A stretch of 58,334 bases of DNA from Methylomonas sp. (GCA_002929135.1 PESC01000027.1:1-58334); one strand, 5' to 3'; shown: positions 26,159 through 35,107, counted from the first letter of the stretch. The notes: generated from the letters alone by a model not told the origin. A program made the numbers and translations.

Positions 26159-26838
26159 TTAAAAAATCCGACGTGCTTGCCCGGAAACTGGGCCTGTCGT
26201 TCAACGACCCGGGTTTGCTCAAAGTGGCGCTGACGCATCGCAGCGCCGGTGCGGGTAACAACGAACGCCTGGAATATCTGGGCGATTCCGTGCTGGGCTT
26301 CGTCATTGCCGAAGCCCTGTTCCAGCGCTTTCCCGCTGCCGGCGAGGGTGTGCTCAGCCGTTTGCGGGCCAGCCTGGTGAATCAGAACTCTCTGGCTGAA
26401 CTGGCGCGCGACTGTCACATCGGCGATTACCTGATTTTGGGTGCCGGTGAGCTGAAAAGTGGTGGTTTTCGTCGTGAATCGATTCTGTCCGATGCGCTGG
26501 AAGCCATCATGGGTGCGCTTTTACTCGACCAAGGGGTGCAAGCTTGCCGCGACTGGATACTGACCCTGTTCGACGGCAAGTTGCAGGCATTGCGCATCGA
26601 CAATTGGGACAAAGACCCCAAAACCCGCTTGCAGGAATTGATGCAAGCGCAACGCCAGCCCTTGCCAATCTATGAATTGCTTGCCACGTCGGGTGACGAG
26701 CATGCCCAGCTCTTCGACGTGGAATGCCGGGTCGATGCCTGCCCGCAAACCACGCGCGGCAGCGGTGTTTCCCGCAAAAAAGCCGAACAGATGGCAGCCG
26801 AAGCCATGTTGAATCTATTGCAAACCTTGAACCAATGA
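26155..26838 (+). CDS. rnc: Ribonuclease III
   Basis: 227 residues, GTG start overlapping the DUF4845 stop. The RNase III domain carries the signature ERLEYLGDSVLGFVIAEALF (Glu40, Asp44) and the second acidic pair in SDALEAIMGALLLDQG. A dsRNA-binding domain follows (about 155-225, DPKTRLQELMQAQRQPLPIY, then SRKKAEQMAAEAML). It processes rRNA precursors and cuts double-stranded mRNA regions. It is coupled to era by an ATGA overlap. Confidence 0.96.
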   Translation: MIKKSDVLARKLGLSFNDPGLLKVALTHRSAGAGNNERLEYLGDSVLGFVIAEALFQRFPAAGEGVLSRLRASLVNQNSLAELARDCHIGDYLILGAGELKSGGFRRESILSDALEAIMGALLLDQGVQACRDWILTLFDGKLQALRIDNWDKDPKTRLQELMQAQRQPLPIYELLATSGDEHAQLFDVECRVDACPQTTRGSGVSRKKAEQMAAEAMLNLLQTLNQ

Positions 26839-27722
26839 ATTGCGGATACGTTGCCCTGATAGGCCGACCCAACGTCGGCAAATCCACTTTGATGAATCAT
26901 CTGCTGGGCCAAAAGCTCAGCATCACCTCACGCAAGCCGCAAACCACGCGGCATCGCATTCTGGGCATCAAAACCACGGCGCTTGGCCAGGCTATTTTCA
27001 TGGATACGCCCGGTATGCACAGCGACGAGAAAAAAGTCCTCAACCGTTACCTCAACAAGACTGCCGACAGCACGCTGTTTGGCGTCGATCTGGTGTTGTG
27101 GCTGCTCGATGGCCTGTACTGGCACGATTACGACACCCGGATTTTCAGCAAGCTGGAACAGGCGGGCGTGCCGGTGATTCTGGTCATCAACAAAATCGAC
27201 AAGGTCAAGGACAAGCAAGCGGCGTTGAATTTCTTCAAAGCGGCCGGGGGAAAATTTCCATTCGAAGACATCATTCCGGTTTCGGCCTTGAAAAATACCC
27301 AGCTCGATGTGCTGGAGCAAGCCATCATGCGCCTGTTGCCGACACGCGAGTTGCTTTACCCGGAAGACCAGATCACCGACAGGCCGGAGCGCTTTTTCGC
27401 CGCCGAAATCATTCGTGAAAAACTGACGCGGCGCCTGGGCGACGAGCTGCCTTACGCGCTGACCGTGGAAATCGAACGCTTCGAAGACCTCGCCGGGCTG
27501 ACAAAAATTTACGCCGCGATTCTGGTCGAGCGCGACAGCCAGAAAAGCATCGTCATTGGCAAACAAGGCGAGATGCTGAAAAAAGTCGGCACCGAGGCGC
27601 GTCTGGACATCGAAAAACTGCTGGATCGCAAAGTCTATCTGCAGCTGTGGGTCAAGGTCAGAAAGGGCTGGTCCGACAACGAGCGGGCATTGCAAAGCCT
27701 GGGATTCATCGACACGGTCTGA
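26835..27722 (+). CDS. era: GTPase Era
   Basis: 295 residues beginning MNCGYVALIGRPNVGKSTLM (G1 at 10-18). The frame is open further upstream, but only through rnc. DTPGMH (G3) and NKIDK (G4) are present, and the KH domain reads RDSQKSIVIGKQGEMLKKVG near the C-terminus. Era binds the 3' end of 16S rRNA and assists 30S assembly. It lies between rnc and recO, the usual order. Confidence 0.97.
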   Translation: MNCGYVALIGRPNVGKSTLMNHLLGQKLSITSRKPQTTRHRILGIKTTALGQAIFMDTPGMHSDEKKVLNRYLNKTADSTLFGVDLVLWLLDGLYWHDYDTRIFSKLEQAGVPVILVINKIDKVKDKQAALNFFKAAGGKFPFEDIIPVSALKNTQLDVLEQAIMRLLPTRELLYPEDQITDRPERFFAAEIIREKLTRRLGDELPYALTVEIERFEDLAGLTKIYAAILVERDSQKSIVIGKQGEMLKKVGTEARLDIEKLLDRKVYLQLWVKVRKGWSDNERALQSLGFIDTV

Positions 27723-27728
27723 CGCAGC

Positions 27729-28430
27729 ATGACGGCAAGCGTGTATTTGCAGCCCGCCCTGATTCTTCATCGCAGGCCGTATCGCGAATCCAGCCTGTTG
27801 ATCGATGCCATCACGCGCGACCATGGCGTCGTCACGCTGGTTGCCAAGGCGGTGCGCAGCGACAAATCCCGTAGCGCCGCCTTGCTGCAACCCTTCTCGC
27901 TGCTGAATCTGTCGTTTCTGGGCAGTGGCGACCTCAAAACCCTGACCAGTGTCGAACGGCTTGCCACCTTCGAACTGCAACGCCTGGCGCTGTATTGTGG
28001 CTTTTACGTCAACGAACTGCTGCAACGCCTGTGTTTCCCTCATGCTCCGTGCCCCGAGGTATTCGAGCGTTATCAGCACTGCTTGCAGGCCTTGACGACC
28101 GCTGCCGACATCGCCCTCAGCCTGCGCCACTTCGAACTGGATTTGCTGGAAATGCTGGGCTATGGCGTTGAATTCGAGCGCGATACCGCCAACGACAGCC
28201 AGGTAGTCGCGCACAAACGCTACGACTACCGCCCGGCTTACGGCATGGTCGAAGGCAGCGACGGCACCATATCCGGCGCAACCCTGATCCAGCTCGCGCA
28301 TCGGCAACCACTGCCGGAACAGGCCGCTCACGAAGCCAAACACCTGCTGCGACAAATGCTGGATCAGCATCTGGGCGGCAAGCCACTGAAAAGCCGGGAC
28401 GTGCTGTCCCATATCATCAAATATTTGTAA
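27729..28430 (+). CDS. recO: DNA repair protein RecO
   Basis: 233 residues. The N-terminal OB fold (QPALILHRRPYRESSLLIDA, ITRDHGVVTLVAKAVRSDKS) is followed by a helical domain (FYVNELLQRLC, LRHFELDLLEMLGYGVEFE). RecO loads RecA on SSB-coated gaps together with RecR. The four-cysteine zinc site present in some RecO proteins is absent, as in E. coli. It follows era by six bases in the same operon. Confidence 0.94.
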   Translation: MTASVYLQPALILHRRPYRESSLLIDAITRDHGVVTLVAKAVRSDKSRSAALLQPFSLLNLSFLGSGDLKTLTSVERLATFELQRLALYCGFYVNELLQRLCFPHAPCPEVFERYQHCLQALTTAADIALSLRHFELDLLEMLGYGVEFERDTANDSQVVAHKRYDYRPAYGMVEGSDGTISGATLIQLAHRQPLPEQAAHEAKHLLRQMLDQHLGGKPLKSRDVLSHIIKYL

Positions 28431-28442
28431 CCGAACAGGCTC

Positions 28443-29186
28443 ATGGAAAAACAGGACATTTTGCTGGGTGTCAACATCGATCACGTTGCAACCTTGCGCC
28501 AGGCGCGGGGTACACGCTACCCCGAGCCGGTTCAGGCCGCTCTGGTGGCGGAACAGGCCGGTGCCGATGGCATTACCGCGCATTTGCGCGAGGACAGGCG
28601 GCATATTCAGGATCGCGACATCGTGTTGCTGAAAGATTTGTTGCACACCCGGCTCAATCTGGAAATGGCGGTTACCGACGACATGCTGGCAATTGCCGTC
28701 CGGGTCAAGCCGCATGCTTGCTGCCTGGTGCCGGAGCGGCGGGAAGAGTTGACGACGGAAGGCGGGCTGGATGTGGCCGGAGCGCCCGCGAAAATGCGTG
28801 ACGCCTGCGCCCGGCTGGCCGATGCCGGGATTACGGTTTCTTTGTTCATCGATGCCGACGTGCGACAGATCGATGCCGCCGTTGCCGCCGGTGCGCCGGT
28901 GATCGAGCTGCATACCGGTTGCTATGCGGATGCACAGGCTCTGGCGGAACAGCGGCAAGAGCTGGCGCGTATCCGCGAAGCCGCCGCCTATGCTCATCAG
29001 GCCGGTTTGCAGGTCAATGCCGGTCACGGCCTGAACCTGCACAATGTCGCAGCCATTTGCAAAATCGACCAGATCGTCGAATTGAACATCGGCCACGCCC
29101 TGGTGGCGCAGGCATTGTTCGACGGCCTGGAAAAAACGGTGCGCGACATGAAGCGCGTCATGCGGGAAGCCCGTTTTCAGGCATGA
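28443..29186 (+). CDS. pdxJ: Pyridoxine 5'-phosphate synthase PdxJ
   Basis: 247 residues of the PdxJ TIM barrel: [45 protein letters not shown] and [10 protein letters not shown]. It condenses 1-deoxy-xylulose 5-phosphate with 3-amino-2-oxopropyl phosphate to make pyridoxine phosphate. The His in NIDHV and the Glu and His residues of the active site are in place. It follows recO by 12 bases. In most Gammaproteobacteria acpS is next; here a PP2C phosphatase takes that place. Confidence 0.96.
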   Translation: MEKQDILLGVNIDHVATLRQARGTRYPEPVQAALVAEQAGADGITAHLREDRRHIQDRDIVLLKDLLHTRLNLEMAVTDDMLAIAVRVKPHACCLVPERREELTTEGGLDVAGAPAKMRDACARLADAGITVSLFIDADVRQIDAAVAAGAPVIELHTGCYADAQALAEQRQELARIREAAAYAHQAGLQVNAGHGLNLHNVAAICKIDQIVELNIGHALVAQALFDGLEKTVRDMKRVMREARFQA

Positions 29187-29190
29187 GGCC

Positions 29191-29937
29191 ATGAAGGACG
29201 CGCTGGTTTTCCATCAGTTGACCACCGTCGGTGATCGCGACATCAACCAGGATTGCATGGCCAACCGTATCGAGCAGGATTACGCCGTGTTCGTGGTTGC
29301 TGACGGTCTGGGCGGTCACCAATGCGGTGAAAAAGCCTCGGAATACCTGTGTCGAGGCCTGATTTCACAGGCGCCGCGTTTTCAGCCCACCATGGCCAGT
29401 GCACCCGCCACAGCACTGAAGGCCTGGATCGATGCGGCAGTCGGCACCATGCGCTCGTGGTTTGGCGACGACCCGAACGCCGCTGATGCCCATACGACGT
29501 GTGCGATGCTTTATCTCGATCGCCAGCAAACCATCGCCGCACATTGCGGCGATTCCAGAATTTACTATCTGGCGGCCAATCAGATGCTCTGGCGCAGCAA
29601 GGATCACTCGAAAATTCAGGCATTACGCGATGCGGGCTGCATCAGCGAATGGGAAATGGGGGTGCATCCGGGGCAGACCTATCTGACGCGCACCGTCAAT
29701 GTCATGCGAACACCAGCAATCGATTGCAAGCGTTTGCCAGCGATCCGGCCAGGCGACACGTTCGTGCTGTGCAGCGATGGTTTTTGGGAGTCTATCAAGG
29801 ACGATGAATGGCTGATGCTGTCGCAACCAGACAGCGGCAAGCCGGAGTTGGCAAAACTGGCCCGCATGGCCGTGCTGCGGGCGCAAGGCAAAAGCGACAA
29901 CTGCACCGTGCAGTGGGTACGTGGCGCGGTATCGTGA
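29191..29937 (+). CDS. PP2C-family serine/threonine protein phosphatase
   Basis: 248 residues. PP2C motifs in order: TVGDRDINQDCMANR, VFVVADGLGGHQCGEKASEY, TTCAMLYLD, AHCGDSRIYYL, DTFVLCSDGFWE and KSDNCTV. The metal-binding aspartates are all kept, so it should be active. It is a single-domain soluble enzyme like Stp/PppA. It starts four bases after the pdxJ stop and is very likely cotranscribed. No cognate kinase or FHA protein is in the window, so its substrate is unknown. Confidence 0.9.
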   Translation: MKDALVFHQLTTVGDRDINQDCMANRIEQDYAVFVVADGLGGHQCGEKASEYLCRGLISQAPRFQPTMASAPATALKAWIDAAVGTMRSWFGDDPNAADAHTTCAMLYLDRQQTIAAHCGDSRIYYLAANQMLWRSKDHSKIQALRDAGCISEWEMGVHPGQTYLTRTVNVMRTPAIDCKRLPAIRPGDTFVLCSDGFWESIKDDEWLMLSQPDSGKPELAKLARMAVLRAQGKSDNCTVQWVRGAVS

Positions 29938-29988
29938 AAACAAAACACCCGCTGCACGGCGCAGGCGAAACCTATCGTGCTATCGGCT

Positions 29989-29994
29989 TATAAT
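29989..29994 (+). promoter_or_regulatory. Putative -10 element upstream of the DsbD_2 gene
   Basis: Perfect TATAAT 29 bases before the ATG at 30024, in the short gap after the PP2C gene. No convincing -35 hexamer is seen. Confidence 0.35.
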
Positions 29995-30023
29995 CCGCAC
30001 CCTTGCCCGCATCCATCGCCTTT

Positions 30024-30749
30024 ATGCATCCTTTTCTCGATTTCAACGCATCAGTCCTGGCTGCTTTTGTAGTCGGTCTTTTCAGCAGTCTGCATTGCAT
30101 TGGCATGTGCGGTTCTATCATCGGCACCTTGACGCTGAGCCTAAGCCCGACGCTGCGGCAAAACAAACGCAGGCTGCTGTTGGTGGTGTTTTCCTACAAC
30201 ATGGGGCGAATAAGCAGCTACACACTGGCTGGTGCCATCGTCGGCGCGATAAGCGCCTTGCTGACGGCGCCTTTTGCCGATGGCCATGGCTACAGGGTGC
30301 TTCAGGTGCTGTCGGCATTGGTGATTACCGGCGCGGGTTTGTACATTGGCGGCTGGTTTCCGAGATTCGCCTATATCGAAAAGCTGGGAGCCAGGCTGTG
30401 GAAGCTGATAGAACCGTTTGGCCGCCGCCTGATTCCGGTAAAAACCATCCCGCAAGCCCTGCTGTTCGGCATGATTTGGGGCTGGCTGCCGTGTGGTTTG
30501 ATTTACACGGCGCTGGCCATGGCCGTCACCTCCGGCAGCGTCTGGCATAGCACCACCACCATGCTGGCCTTTGGTCTGGGCACTTTGCCCGCTGTCATGG
30601 GAGTCGGTATAATGACCCACTGGCTGACGAAGCTTGCGCGGATTCAGCAATTCAAACGGGTCGCGGGGGTGCTGTTGATCGTATTTGGGTTGCTCGCGGC
30701 TTTTCCCGACATCAATCCGATGCGCGTTGACCACATCATGAGGTTTTAG
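30024..30749 (+). CDS. DsbD_2 / TauE-SafE-like integral membrane protein
   Basis: 241 residues from the ATG at 30024 (MHPFLDFNASVLAAFVVGLF); the frame is open from 30003. About six membrane helices. The motifs SSLHCIGMCGSIIG near the N-terminus and FGMIWGWLPCGLIYTALAMA in the middle are typical of the DsbD_2 family (PF13386), often annotated as sulfite exporter TauE/SafE-like. Relatives occur beside cytochrome cbb3 maturation genes and are linked to copper or thiol transport; none of those genes is here, so the role is open. It is followed eight bases later by a sigma-54 activator gene. Confidence 0.85.
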   Translation: MHPFLDFNASVLAAFVVGLFSSLHCIGMCGSIIGTLTLSLSPTLRQNKRRLLLVVFSYNMGRISSYTLAGAIVGAISALLTAPFADGHGYRVLQVLSALVITGAGLYIGGWFPRFAYIEKLGARLWKLIEPFGRRLIPVKTIPQALLFGMIWGWLPCGLIYTALAMAVTSGSVWHSTTTMLAFGLGTLPAVMGVGIMTHWLTKLARIQQFKRVAGVLLIVFGLLAAFPDINPMRVDHIMRF

Positions 30750-30756
30750 AGGTTTT

Positions 30757-31716
30757 ATGATGGATAATTTCAGTTCGATCATTGGTCAATCCCCTGCACT
30801 TGACTCACTGATCCGTAGCGCCCGCATGGTTGCTGCAACCGATGTCACCGTTCTGATCAAGGGCGAAACCGGTACCGGTAAAGAGGTGCTTGCCAGCGCC
30901 ATTCAAAAAGACAGTCCTCGCGCCAGCAAGCCGTTTTTGACCCTGAACTGTGCAGCATTACCGGAAAGCCTGATCGAATCGGAAATTTTCGGCCACAAGA
31001 AAGGTGCATTCACCGGTGCTGTCGCCGACAAGCCAGGCCTGTTTCAGGCCGCTGACGGTGGCACACTGTTTCTCGACGAAATCAATTCGCTACCGCTCAC
31101 CATTCAGGCAAAACTGCTACGTTTCCTGGAATCTGGCGAAATACTGCCTATTGGCAGCACCAAACCCGGCAAAGTCAATGTCCGCATCCTGGCTGCCACC
31201 AACTCAGACCTCAACAAACTGATAGACACCGGCGAATTCCGCCGCGACCTGTACTTTCGCCTCAATGTGGTACCGCTTGAATTGCCGGCATTGCACCAGC
31301 GCAACGAAGACATCGAAACACTCGCCAGGCACTTCTTTCAGCACTTCGCCCAGGCGCATGGCATCGAAACCCCCACACTCAGCAAACAAACCCTGAAAGC
31401 GTTGAAAGCCTACAAATGGCCGGGCAACATCCGGGAGCTGCGCAATTTGTGCGAGCGCCTCAGTATTCTGCTGGCCGGCAAGATCATCGAGCCGGAAAAC
31501 CTGCCGCATGAGTTCACCTTGAACAACGACGCTGTCAGCGTCAGCGATTTCAAGCTCCCCGAACAAGGCCTGCAACTGGATGAACTGGAAGCCAACATGA
31601 TTCACCAGGCCCTGACCCGCACCAACGGCAATCGCAGTAAGTCGGCAAGATTGCTGGGCATCTCCAGAGATACGCTGCTGTACCGCATTCAAAAACACGG
31701 ACTAGCCACGCATTGA
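30757..31716 (+). CDS. PspF-like sigma-54-dependent transcriptional activator without sensor domain
   Basis: 319 residues starting almost directly with the AAA+ domain: Walker A GETGTGKE, the sigma-54 contact loop KKGAFTGA, Walker B GGTLFLDEINSLP and the arginine-finger region FRRDLYFRLNVVPLELP. A Fis-type helix-turn-helix ends the protein (NGNRSKSARLLGISRDTLLY). There is no receiver, GAF or PAS domain. This is the build of PspF (325 residues in E. coli), which is held in check by PspA, but no psp genes are present. It may be constitutively active or controlled by an unknown partner. GAGG precedes the start. Confidence 0.9.
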   Translation: MMDNFSSIIGQSPALDSLIRSARMVAATDVTVLIKGETGTGKEVLASAIQKDSPRASKPFLTLNCAALPESLIESEIFGHKKGAFTGAVADKPGLFQAADGGTLFLDEINSLPLTIQAKLLRFLESGEILPIGSTKPGKVNVRILAATNSDLNKLIDTGEFRRDLYFRLNVVPLELPALHQRNEDIETLARHFFQHFAQAHGIETPTLSKQTLKALKAYKWPGNIRELRNLCERLSILLAGKIIEPENLPHEFTLNNDAVSVSDFKLPEQGLQLDELEANMIHQALTRTNGNRSKSARLLGISRDTLLYRIQKHGLATH

Positions 31717-31863
31717 CTGAACCGGACTGGCTCGTCAGCGGACGATGATTGAGCGGTTCAGCATCGTCACTCCCCTAATCTTCTTCCAGAAAGGCGGCGA
31801 CAGGGTACAGGGCGTTTATTCGCGTCAGTCCAACCTTGGCTCTCAATCCATCACAGGAACACC

Positions 31864-32067
31864 ATGAAATTTTCGCCTTGCCTGGATCAATGCACCAAAG
31901 ACGGTACACACTGTCTGGGCTGTGGTCGCTCGCATACCGAAATTGCGGCAACCAAAGCCATCGTCAATGCTGCGGTCGAATTCATCAAGCAACAGCAATA
32001 CGACAACCCGCACGATTTCGTTGCCGCAATCAGCAAAAGCATCCTGAAAAAAGCCTCACTGCCTTGA
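31864..32067 (+). CDS. Small cysteine-rich DUF1289-like protein
   Basis: 67 residues, MKFSPCLDQCTKDGTHCLGC then GRSHTEI. The SPC-x3-C-x6-C-x2-CGR pattern is the DUF1289 signature, probably a metal-binding knuckle. The C-terminal half is a plain helix that most DUF1289 proteins do not need. Function unknown. It stands alone after the PspF-like activator gene, in the same direction. Confidence 0.75.
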   Translation: MKFSPCLDQCTKDGTHCLGCGRSHTEIAATKAIVNAAVEFIKQQQYDNPHDFVAAISKSILKKASLP

Positions 32068-32211
32068 ATGTCATGTGGCTGTGGCTTCGCTACTCTCCAC
32101 ATTCTCGTCGGGTGCATCGGTAGGAAAACCGTTCTATGTGATTCGCAGCGCATGACAGATTGGGCTGAAAACGCTCATCTGACGACGATTACTAGGACTA
32201 TCGTTGTCTTT

Positions 32212-32243
32212 GAGGCATAAAAAAGGGAGCTTGCGCTCCCTTT
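32212..32243 (-). terminator. Terminator of the small periplasmic protein gene
   Basis: Perfect stem AAAGGGAGC / GCTCCCTTT with a four-base loop (32222-32243). On the minus strand it is followed by TTTTTTATG, a good rho-independent terminator 20 bases after the stop of the 32263-32649 gene. Confidence 0.85.
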
Positions 32244-32262
32244 AATATGGGCTGATAACGAA

Positions 32263-32649
32263 CTACAGCAGTTTTTTCAATCCATCCGTTGTTTCTTTAG
32301 CGGCGTTCAAATGCTCTTTGGCTTCTTGCATGTTGGCTGATTTAGCAGAGGCGACCGCTGCTTTCAGGTGTTTTCTGACCTTGTCGGTTTCTCTGGCTAC
32401 TTTGTCGTTGGCATTGAGTTCCTTGGTGAAATCAGATGCTTTTTTGATGAGACCGACGACTTCGGCTTCATCGCCGCCATTGTTGATGGCGGTTTCGGCG
32501 GCAGCGATGCGATCTTTGATGCCATTGATGACATCGATGGGTTTATATGAAATCCGGCCAGGATCGGACTCCGCAAGCGCAGCAGTTGAGAAGGAGCCAA
32601 TTGCAGTTGCCAGGGAGAACGCGATAACGGCACTTTTTAAAATTTTCAT
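32263..32649 (-). CDS. Small secreted helical protein of unknown function
   Basis: 128 residues from the ATG at 32649, chosen because GAGGTG lies eight bases upstream and a signal peptide begins there (MKILKSAVIAFSLATAIGSF, cleavage after ALA near residue 26). The mature part is about 100 residues, Lys/Ala/Asp-rich and all helix, with repeating KxxLxxA patterns (VRKHLKAAVASAKSANMQEA, then KEHLNAAKETTDGLKK). It recalls small periplasmic metal-binding helical proteins such as SmbP in layout but lacks their histidines. No assigned function. Flanked by its own terminator. Confidence 0.78.
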   Translation of the reverse strand: MKILKSAVIAFSLATAIGSFSTAALAESDPGRISYKPIDVINGIKDRIAAAETAINNGGDEAEVVGLIKKASDFTKELNANDKVARETDKVRKHLKAAVASAKSANMQEAKEHLNAAKETTDGLKKLL

Positions 32650-32809
32650 GTATCTACACCTCACGATTGTTTTTATTGAAGCACTGAGCCTTGAAAACCT
32701 TGATTTCCAGCCCACATGCTGCACCGGATAATAGCACAGTTGATGGGGTTTCAAAGCGGTTTACAGGCCGGTAACTAGCCTATTTGGCGGTAAAGTCACG
32801 CAAACTGGA

Positions 32810-33385
32810 TTACCCCAATCCTTGCCAGGGCGTCACCAAACCGGCGGCATCGACACCGTACATATCGAGGATGCGACCAACGCCTTCATCGACCATGGCT
32901 CGCAGCGAATCGGTCTTGTTGTAAAACGCCGGCATCGGCGGAAAAATGATGCCGCCCATTTCGGTCACGCTGGCCATGTTGCGAATGTGAGCCAGGTTCA
33001 GTGGCGTTTCCCGTGGCAGAAGCACGGTTTTACGCCGCTCTTTCAAGGCCACATCGGCAGCACGCGAAATCAGATTGTCACCGAAGCCGTGAGCAACCGC
33101 CGCGAGCGTTTTCATCGAACAGGGGGCGATCACCATGCCCTCAGTCTTGAACGAGCCGCTGGCGATGCACGACGCAATGTCGTTGATGCCGTGGCTGACA
33201 TCGGCCAGCGCGTACAGCGCGGATCGATCCATGTCCAACTCATATTTCAGATTGACCAACCCGGCTTGTGAAATGACGACATGGGTTTCCCAGTCGCCCC
33301 GTTCCCGCAGGATTTGCAGCATTCTGACGCCGTAAATGGCGCCGGTAGCCCCCGTCATGCCGATAACCAGACGTTTTTTGTCCAT
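32810..33385 (-). CDS. ubiX: Flavin prenyltransferase UbiX
   Basis: 191 residues from the ATG at 33385 (MDKKRLVIGMTGATGAIYGV). Upstream in-frame codons lie inside the neighbouring pip gene and are not used. The flavin-binding GMTGATGAIYG motif, ISQAG, the SGSFKTEGMVIAPCSMKTLA segment and the RETPLNLAHIRNMASVTEMGG loop are all present. UbiX makes the prenylated FMN cofactor for the decarboxylase UbiD. No ubiD is adjacent. It lies 22 bases after pip, probably in one transcript. Confidence 0.94.
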   Translation of the reverse strand: MDKKRLVIGMTGATGAIYGVRMLQILRERGDWETHVVISQAGLVNLKYELDMDRSALYALADVSHGINDIASCIASGSFKTEGMVIAPCSMKTLAAVAHGFGDNLISRAADVALKERRKTVLLPRETPLNLAHIRNMASVTEMGGIIFPPMPAFYNKTDSLRAMVDEGVGRILDMYGVDAAGLVTPWQGLG

Positions 33386-33407
33386 GATGCGCTCCAAAGT
33401 CGAAAAC

Positions 33408-34358
33408 CTAAGCCAGCCGCTGCGCCATTTCGTCAGTAGCCGAAACCAAGGCGTCGACCATCTCGTCACCGTGCGCGACATGGCCCGAACGGGGTAGCAC
33501 GCGATAGTAGGATTGCGGCATGGCCTTGTGCAGTCGCCAAGCCGCTTCCAGCGGACAGGTCAGATCGTTCTGACCGTGAATGATGCGGGTGGGGATGTGT
33601 TGAATGCTGTCGATTGCGGCCAATATCTGGTTTTCCGCCAGAAAATAGCTATGCCGGGCAAAATTCAGCTCCATGCGAGTCTGCTGAATCAGTGGCACAG
33701 ACAAAGGCTCATTGATGTCGCTGCCACGATAATCAGTCCCCAGTGCCACTTGCGCTCCCCAGGCTTGCCAGCCCCGTGTTGCGTTTTGCACGGCAGTATC
33801 ATCGGCTGAAAAAATCGCTTCGCACAAGCGTGCCAACAAACCGTCGGCAGAATTCGCGCCCACACTGTCCAGCAAATCGCTCCAGGCCTGCGGATAAATC
33901 TTGTGCGCACCATGCCCCAGGAACCAGTCCATATCGCTGGCGCGGGCGAGAAACACGCCGCGCAGAATCATTGCGCCAACATGCTTTGGGTAACGCTGTG
34001 CGTAAAGCAGTGCCAGCGTCGCGCCCCATGATCCACCAAATAATAGCCATTGCTCGACGCGCAACGCCAGGCGAATGCGTTCGATGTCTTCGATCAAATC
34101 CTGTGTGGTGTTGCTCAGGGTTTCGCCGAACGGTTGCGACAAACCGCAAGCCCGCTGATCCATCAACACGATGTGATAGCGCTCAGGGTCGAAGAAACAG
34201 CGATGATGCGGCTTGGTGCCGGAACACGGCCCGCCGTGCAGAAAAATGACCGGGATACCGGCCGGGTTGCCGGACTGTTCGACGTAAACCCGATGCACGC
34301 TGCCGGTTTCCAGAAAAAACGTGTTGAACGGTGTGATGTCGGGGTAAAGCTGTTTCAT
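33408..34358 (-). CDS. pip: Proline iminopeptidase
   Basis: 316 residues, alpha/beta hydrolase of peptidase family S33: FLHGGPCSGTKPHHRCFFDP (oxyanion region), MDQRACGLSQP, nucleophile elbow FGGSWGATLALLYAQ, Asp in IHGQNDLTCP and His in SGHVAHG. It removes N-terminal proline. In many Pip proteins the motif is DQRGCGRS; here it is DQRACGLS. Upstream of ubiX on the minus strand and probably cotranscribed with it; the functional link is not obvious. Confidence 0.93.
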   Translation of the reverse strand: MKQLYPDITPFNTFFLETGSVHRVYVEQSGNPAGIPVIFLHGGPCSGTKPHHRCFFDPERYHIVLMDQRACGLSQPFGETLSNTTQDLIEDIERIRLALRVEQWLLFGGSWGATLALLYAQRYPKHVGAMILRGVFLARASDMDWFLGHGAHKIYPQAWSDLLDSVGANSADGLLARLCEAIFSADDTAVQNATRGWQAWGAQVALGTDYRGSDINEPLSVPLIQQTRMELNFARHSYFLAENQILAAIDSIQHIPTRIIHGQNDLTCPLEAAWRLHKAMPQSYYRVLPRSGHVAHGDEMVDALVSATDEMAQRLA

Positions 34359-34396
34359 GATCGATGGCGGTTTACAAAGCCTGGATTGGATGGGAC

Positions 34397-34430
34397 ATAA
34401 AAAAGGCGCGATGCCGGAGCAACGCGCCTT
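34397..34430 (-). terminator. Terminator of the peroxiredoxin gene
   Basis: AAGGCGCG (34403-34410) pairs with CGCGCCTT (34423-34430). On the minus strand the stem is followed by TTTTTATG. It sits 24 bases past the peroxiredoxin stop codon. Confidence 0.82.
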
Positions 34431-34453
34431 CGCAGCATGTGGCCTGTTAAAAC

Positions 34454-35056
34454 TTAAAGCTTGTCGGCATTTTTGCTCAGGTACTCAGCCACGCCAGCCG
34501 GACTGGCCTTCATGCCGGCATCGCCCTTGCTCCAGCCGGCTGGGCAGACTTCGCCATGTTCTTCGTGGAATTGCAACGCGTCGATCATGCGCAGCATTTC
34601 GTCAACATTGCGGCCCAGCGGCAAGTCGTTGACGACCTGGTGGCGAACCACGCCGTTTTTGTCGATCAGGAAGCTGCCACGGAACGCAACACCGATGGTC
34701 GATTCCACATCGTAATCTTTCGCAATGCTGTGGGTGATGTCGGCGGCCAAGGTATAACGCACGGGGCCGATACCGCCCTGGTTGACCGGGGTGTTACGCC
34801 AGGCGTTGTGGCTGAAATGTGAGTCGATGGATACACCAATCACTTCAACGCCACGGCTCTTGAATTCGTCGATACGGTGATCGAACGCGATCAACTCGCT
34901 TGGGCATACAAAGGTGAAATCCAGCGGGTAGAAGAACAACACGGCGTATTTGCCACGGGTTGCTTCGGAAAAGCTGAATGAATCAACGATTTGACCATCC
35001 GCCAAAACCGCAGGAACTAAAAAATCGGGGGCTTGCTTACCTACTAAAACGCTCAT
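34454..35056 (-). CDS. Typical 2-Cys peroxiredoxin (AhpC/Tsa family)
   Basis: 200 residues from the ATG at 35056 (MSVLVGKQAPDFLVPAVLAD). The peroxidatic Cys51 lies in FYPLDFTFVCPSEL and the resolving Cys171 in HGEVCPAGW, which with the length makes it a typical 2-Cys, Prx1/AhpC-type enzyme. It reduces hydrogen and alkyl hydroperoxides. No ahpF or thioredoxin reductase gene is adjacent. A small inverted repeat CCTAT-N4-ATAGG lies 52 bases upstream. Followed by its own terminator. Confidence 0.94.
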   Translation of the reverse strand: MSVLVGKQAPDFLVPAVLADGQIVDSFSFSEATRGKYAVLFFYPLDFTFVCPSELIAFDHRIDEFKSRGVEVIGVSIDSHFSHNAWRNTPVNQGGIGPVRYTLAADITHSIAKDYDVESTIGVAFRGSFLIDKNGVVRHQVVNDLPLGRNVDEMLRMIDALQFHEEHGEVCPAGWSKGDAGMKASPAGVAEYLSKNADKL

Positions 35057-35107
35057 TGTTTTCTCCGAAATTACTAAAAAAATCAAAATGTTATTCAGTC
35101 TTTCATG

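Noticed and set aside
26928-29192. A 754-codon open frame on the minus strand opposite era, recO and pdxJ
   Set aside because: The three plus-strand genes are unmistakable. The antisense product is rich in Gln, His, Val and Phe without domains, as expected from the complement of GC-rich codons.
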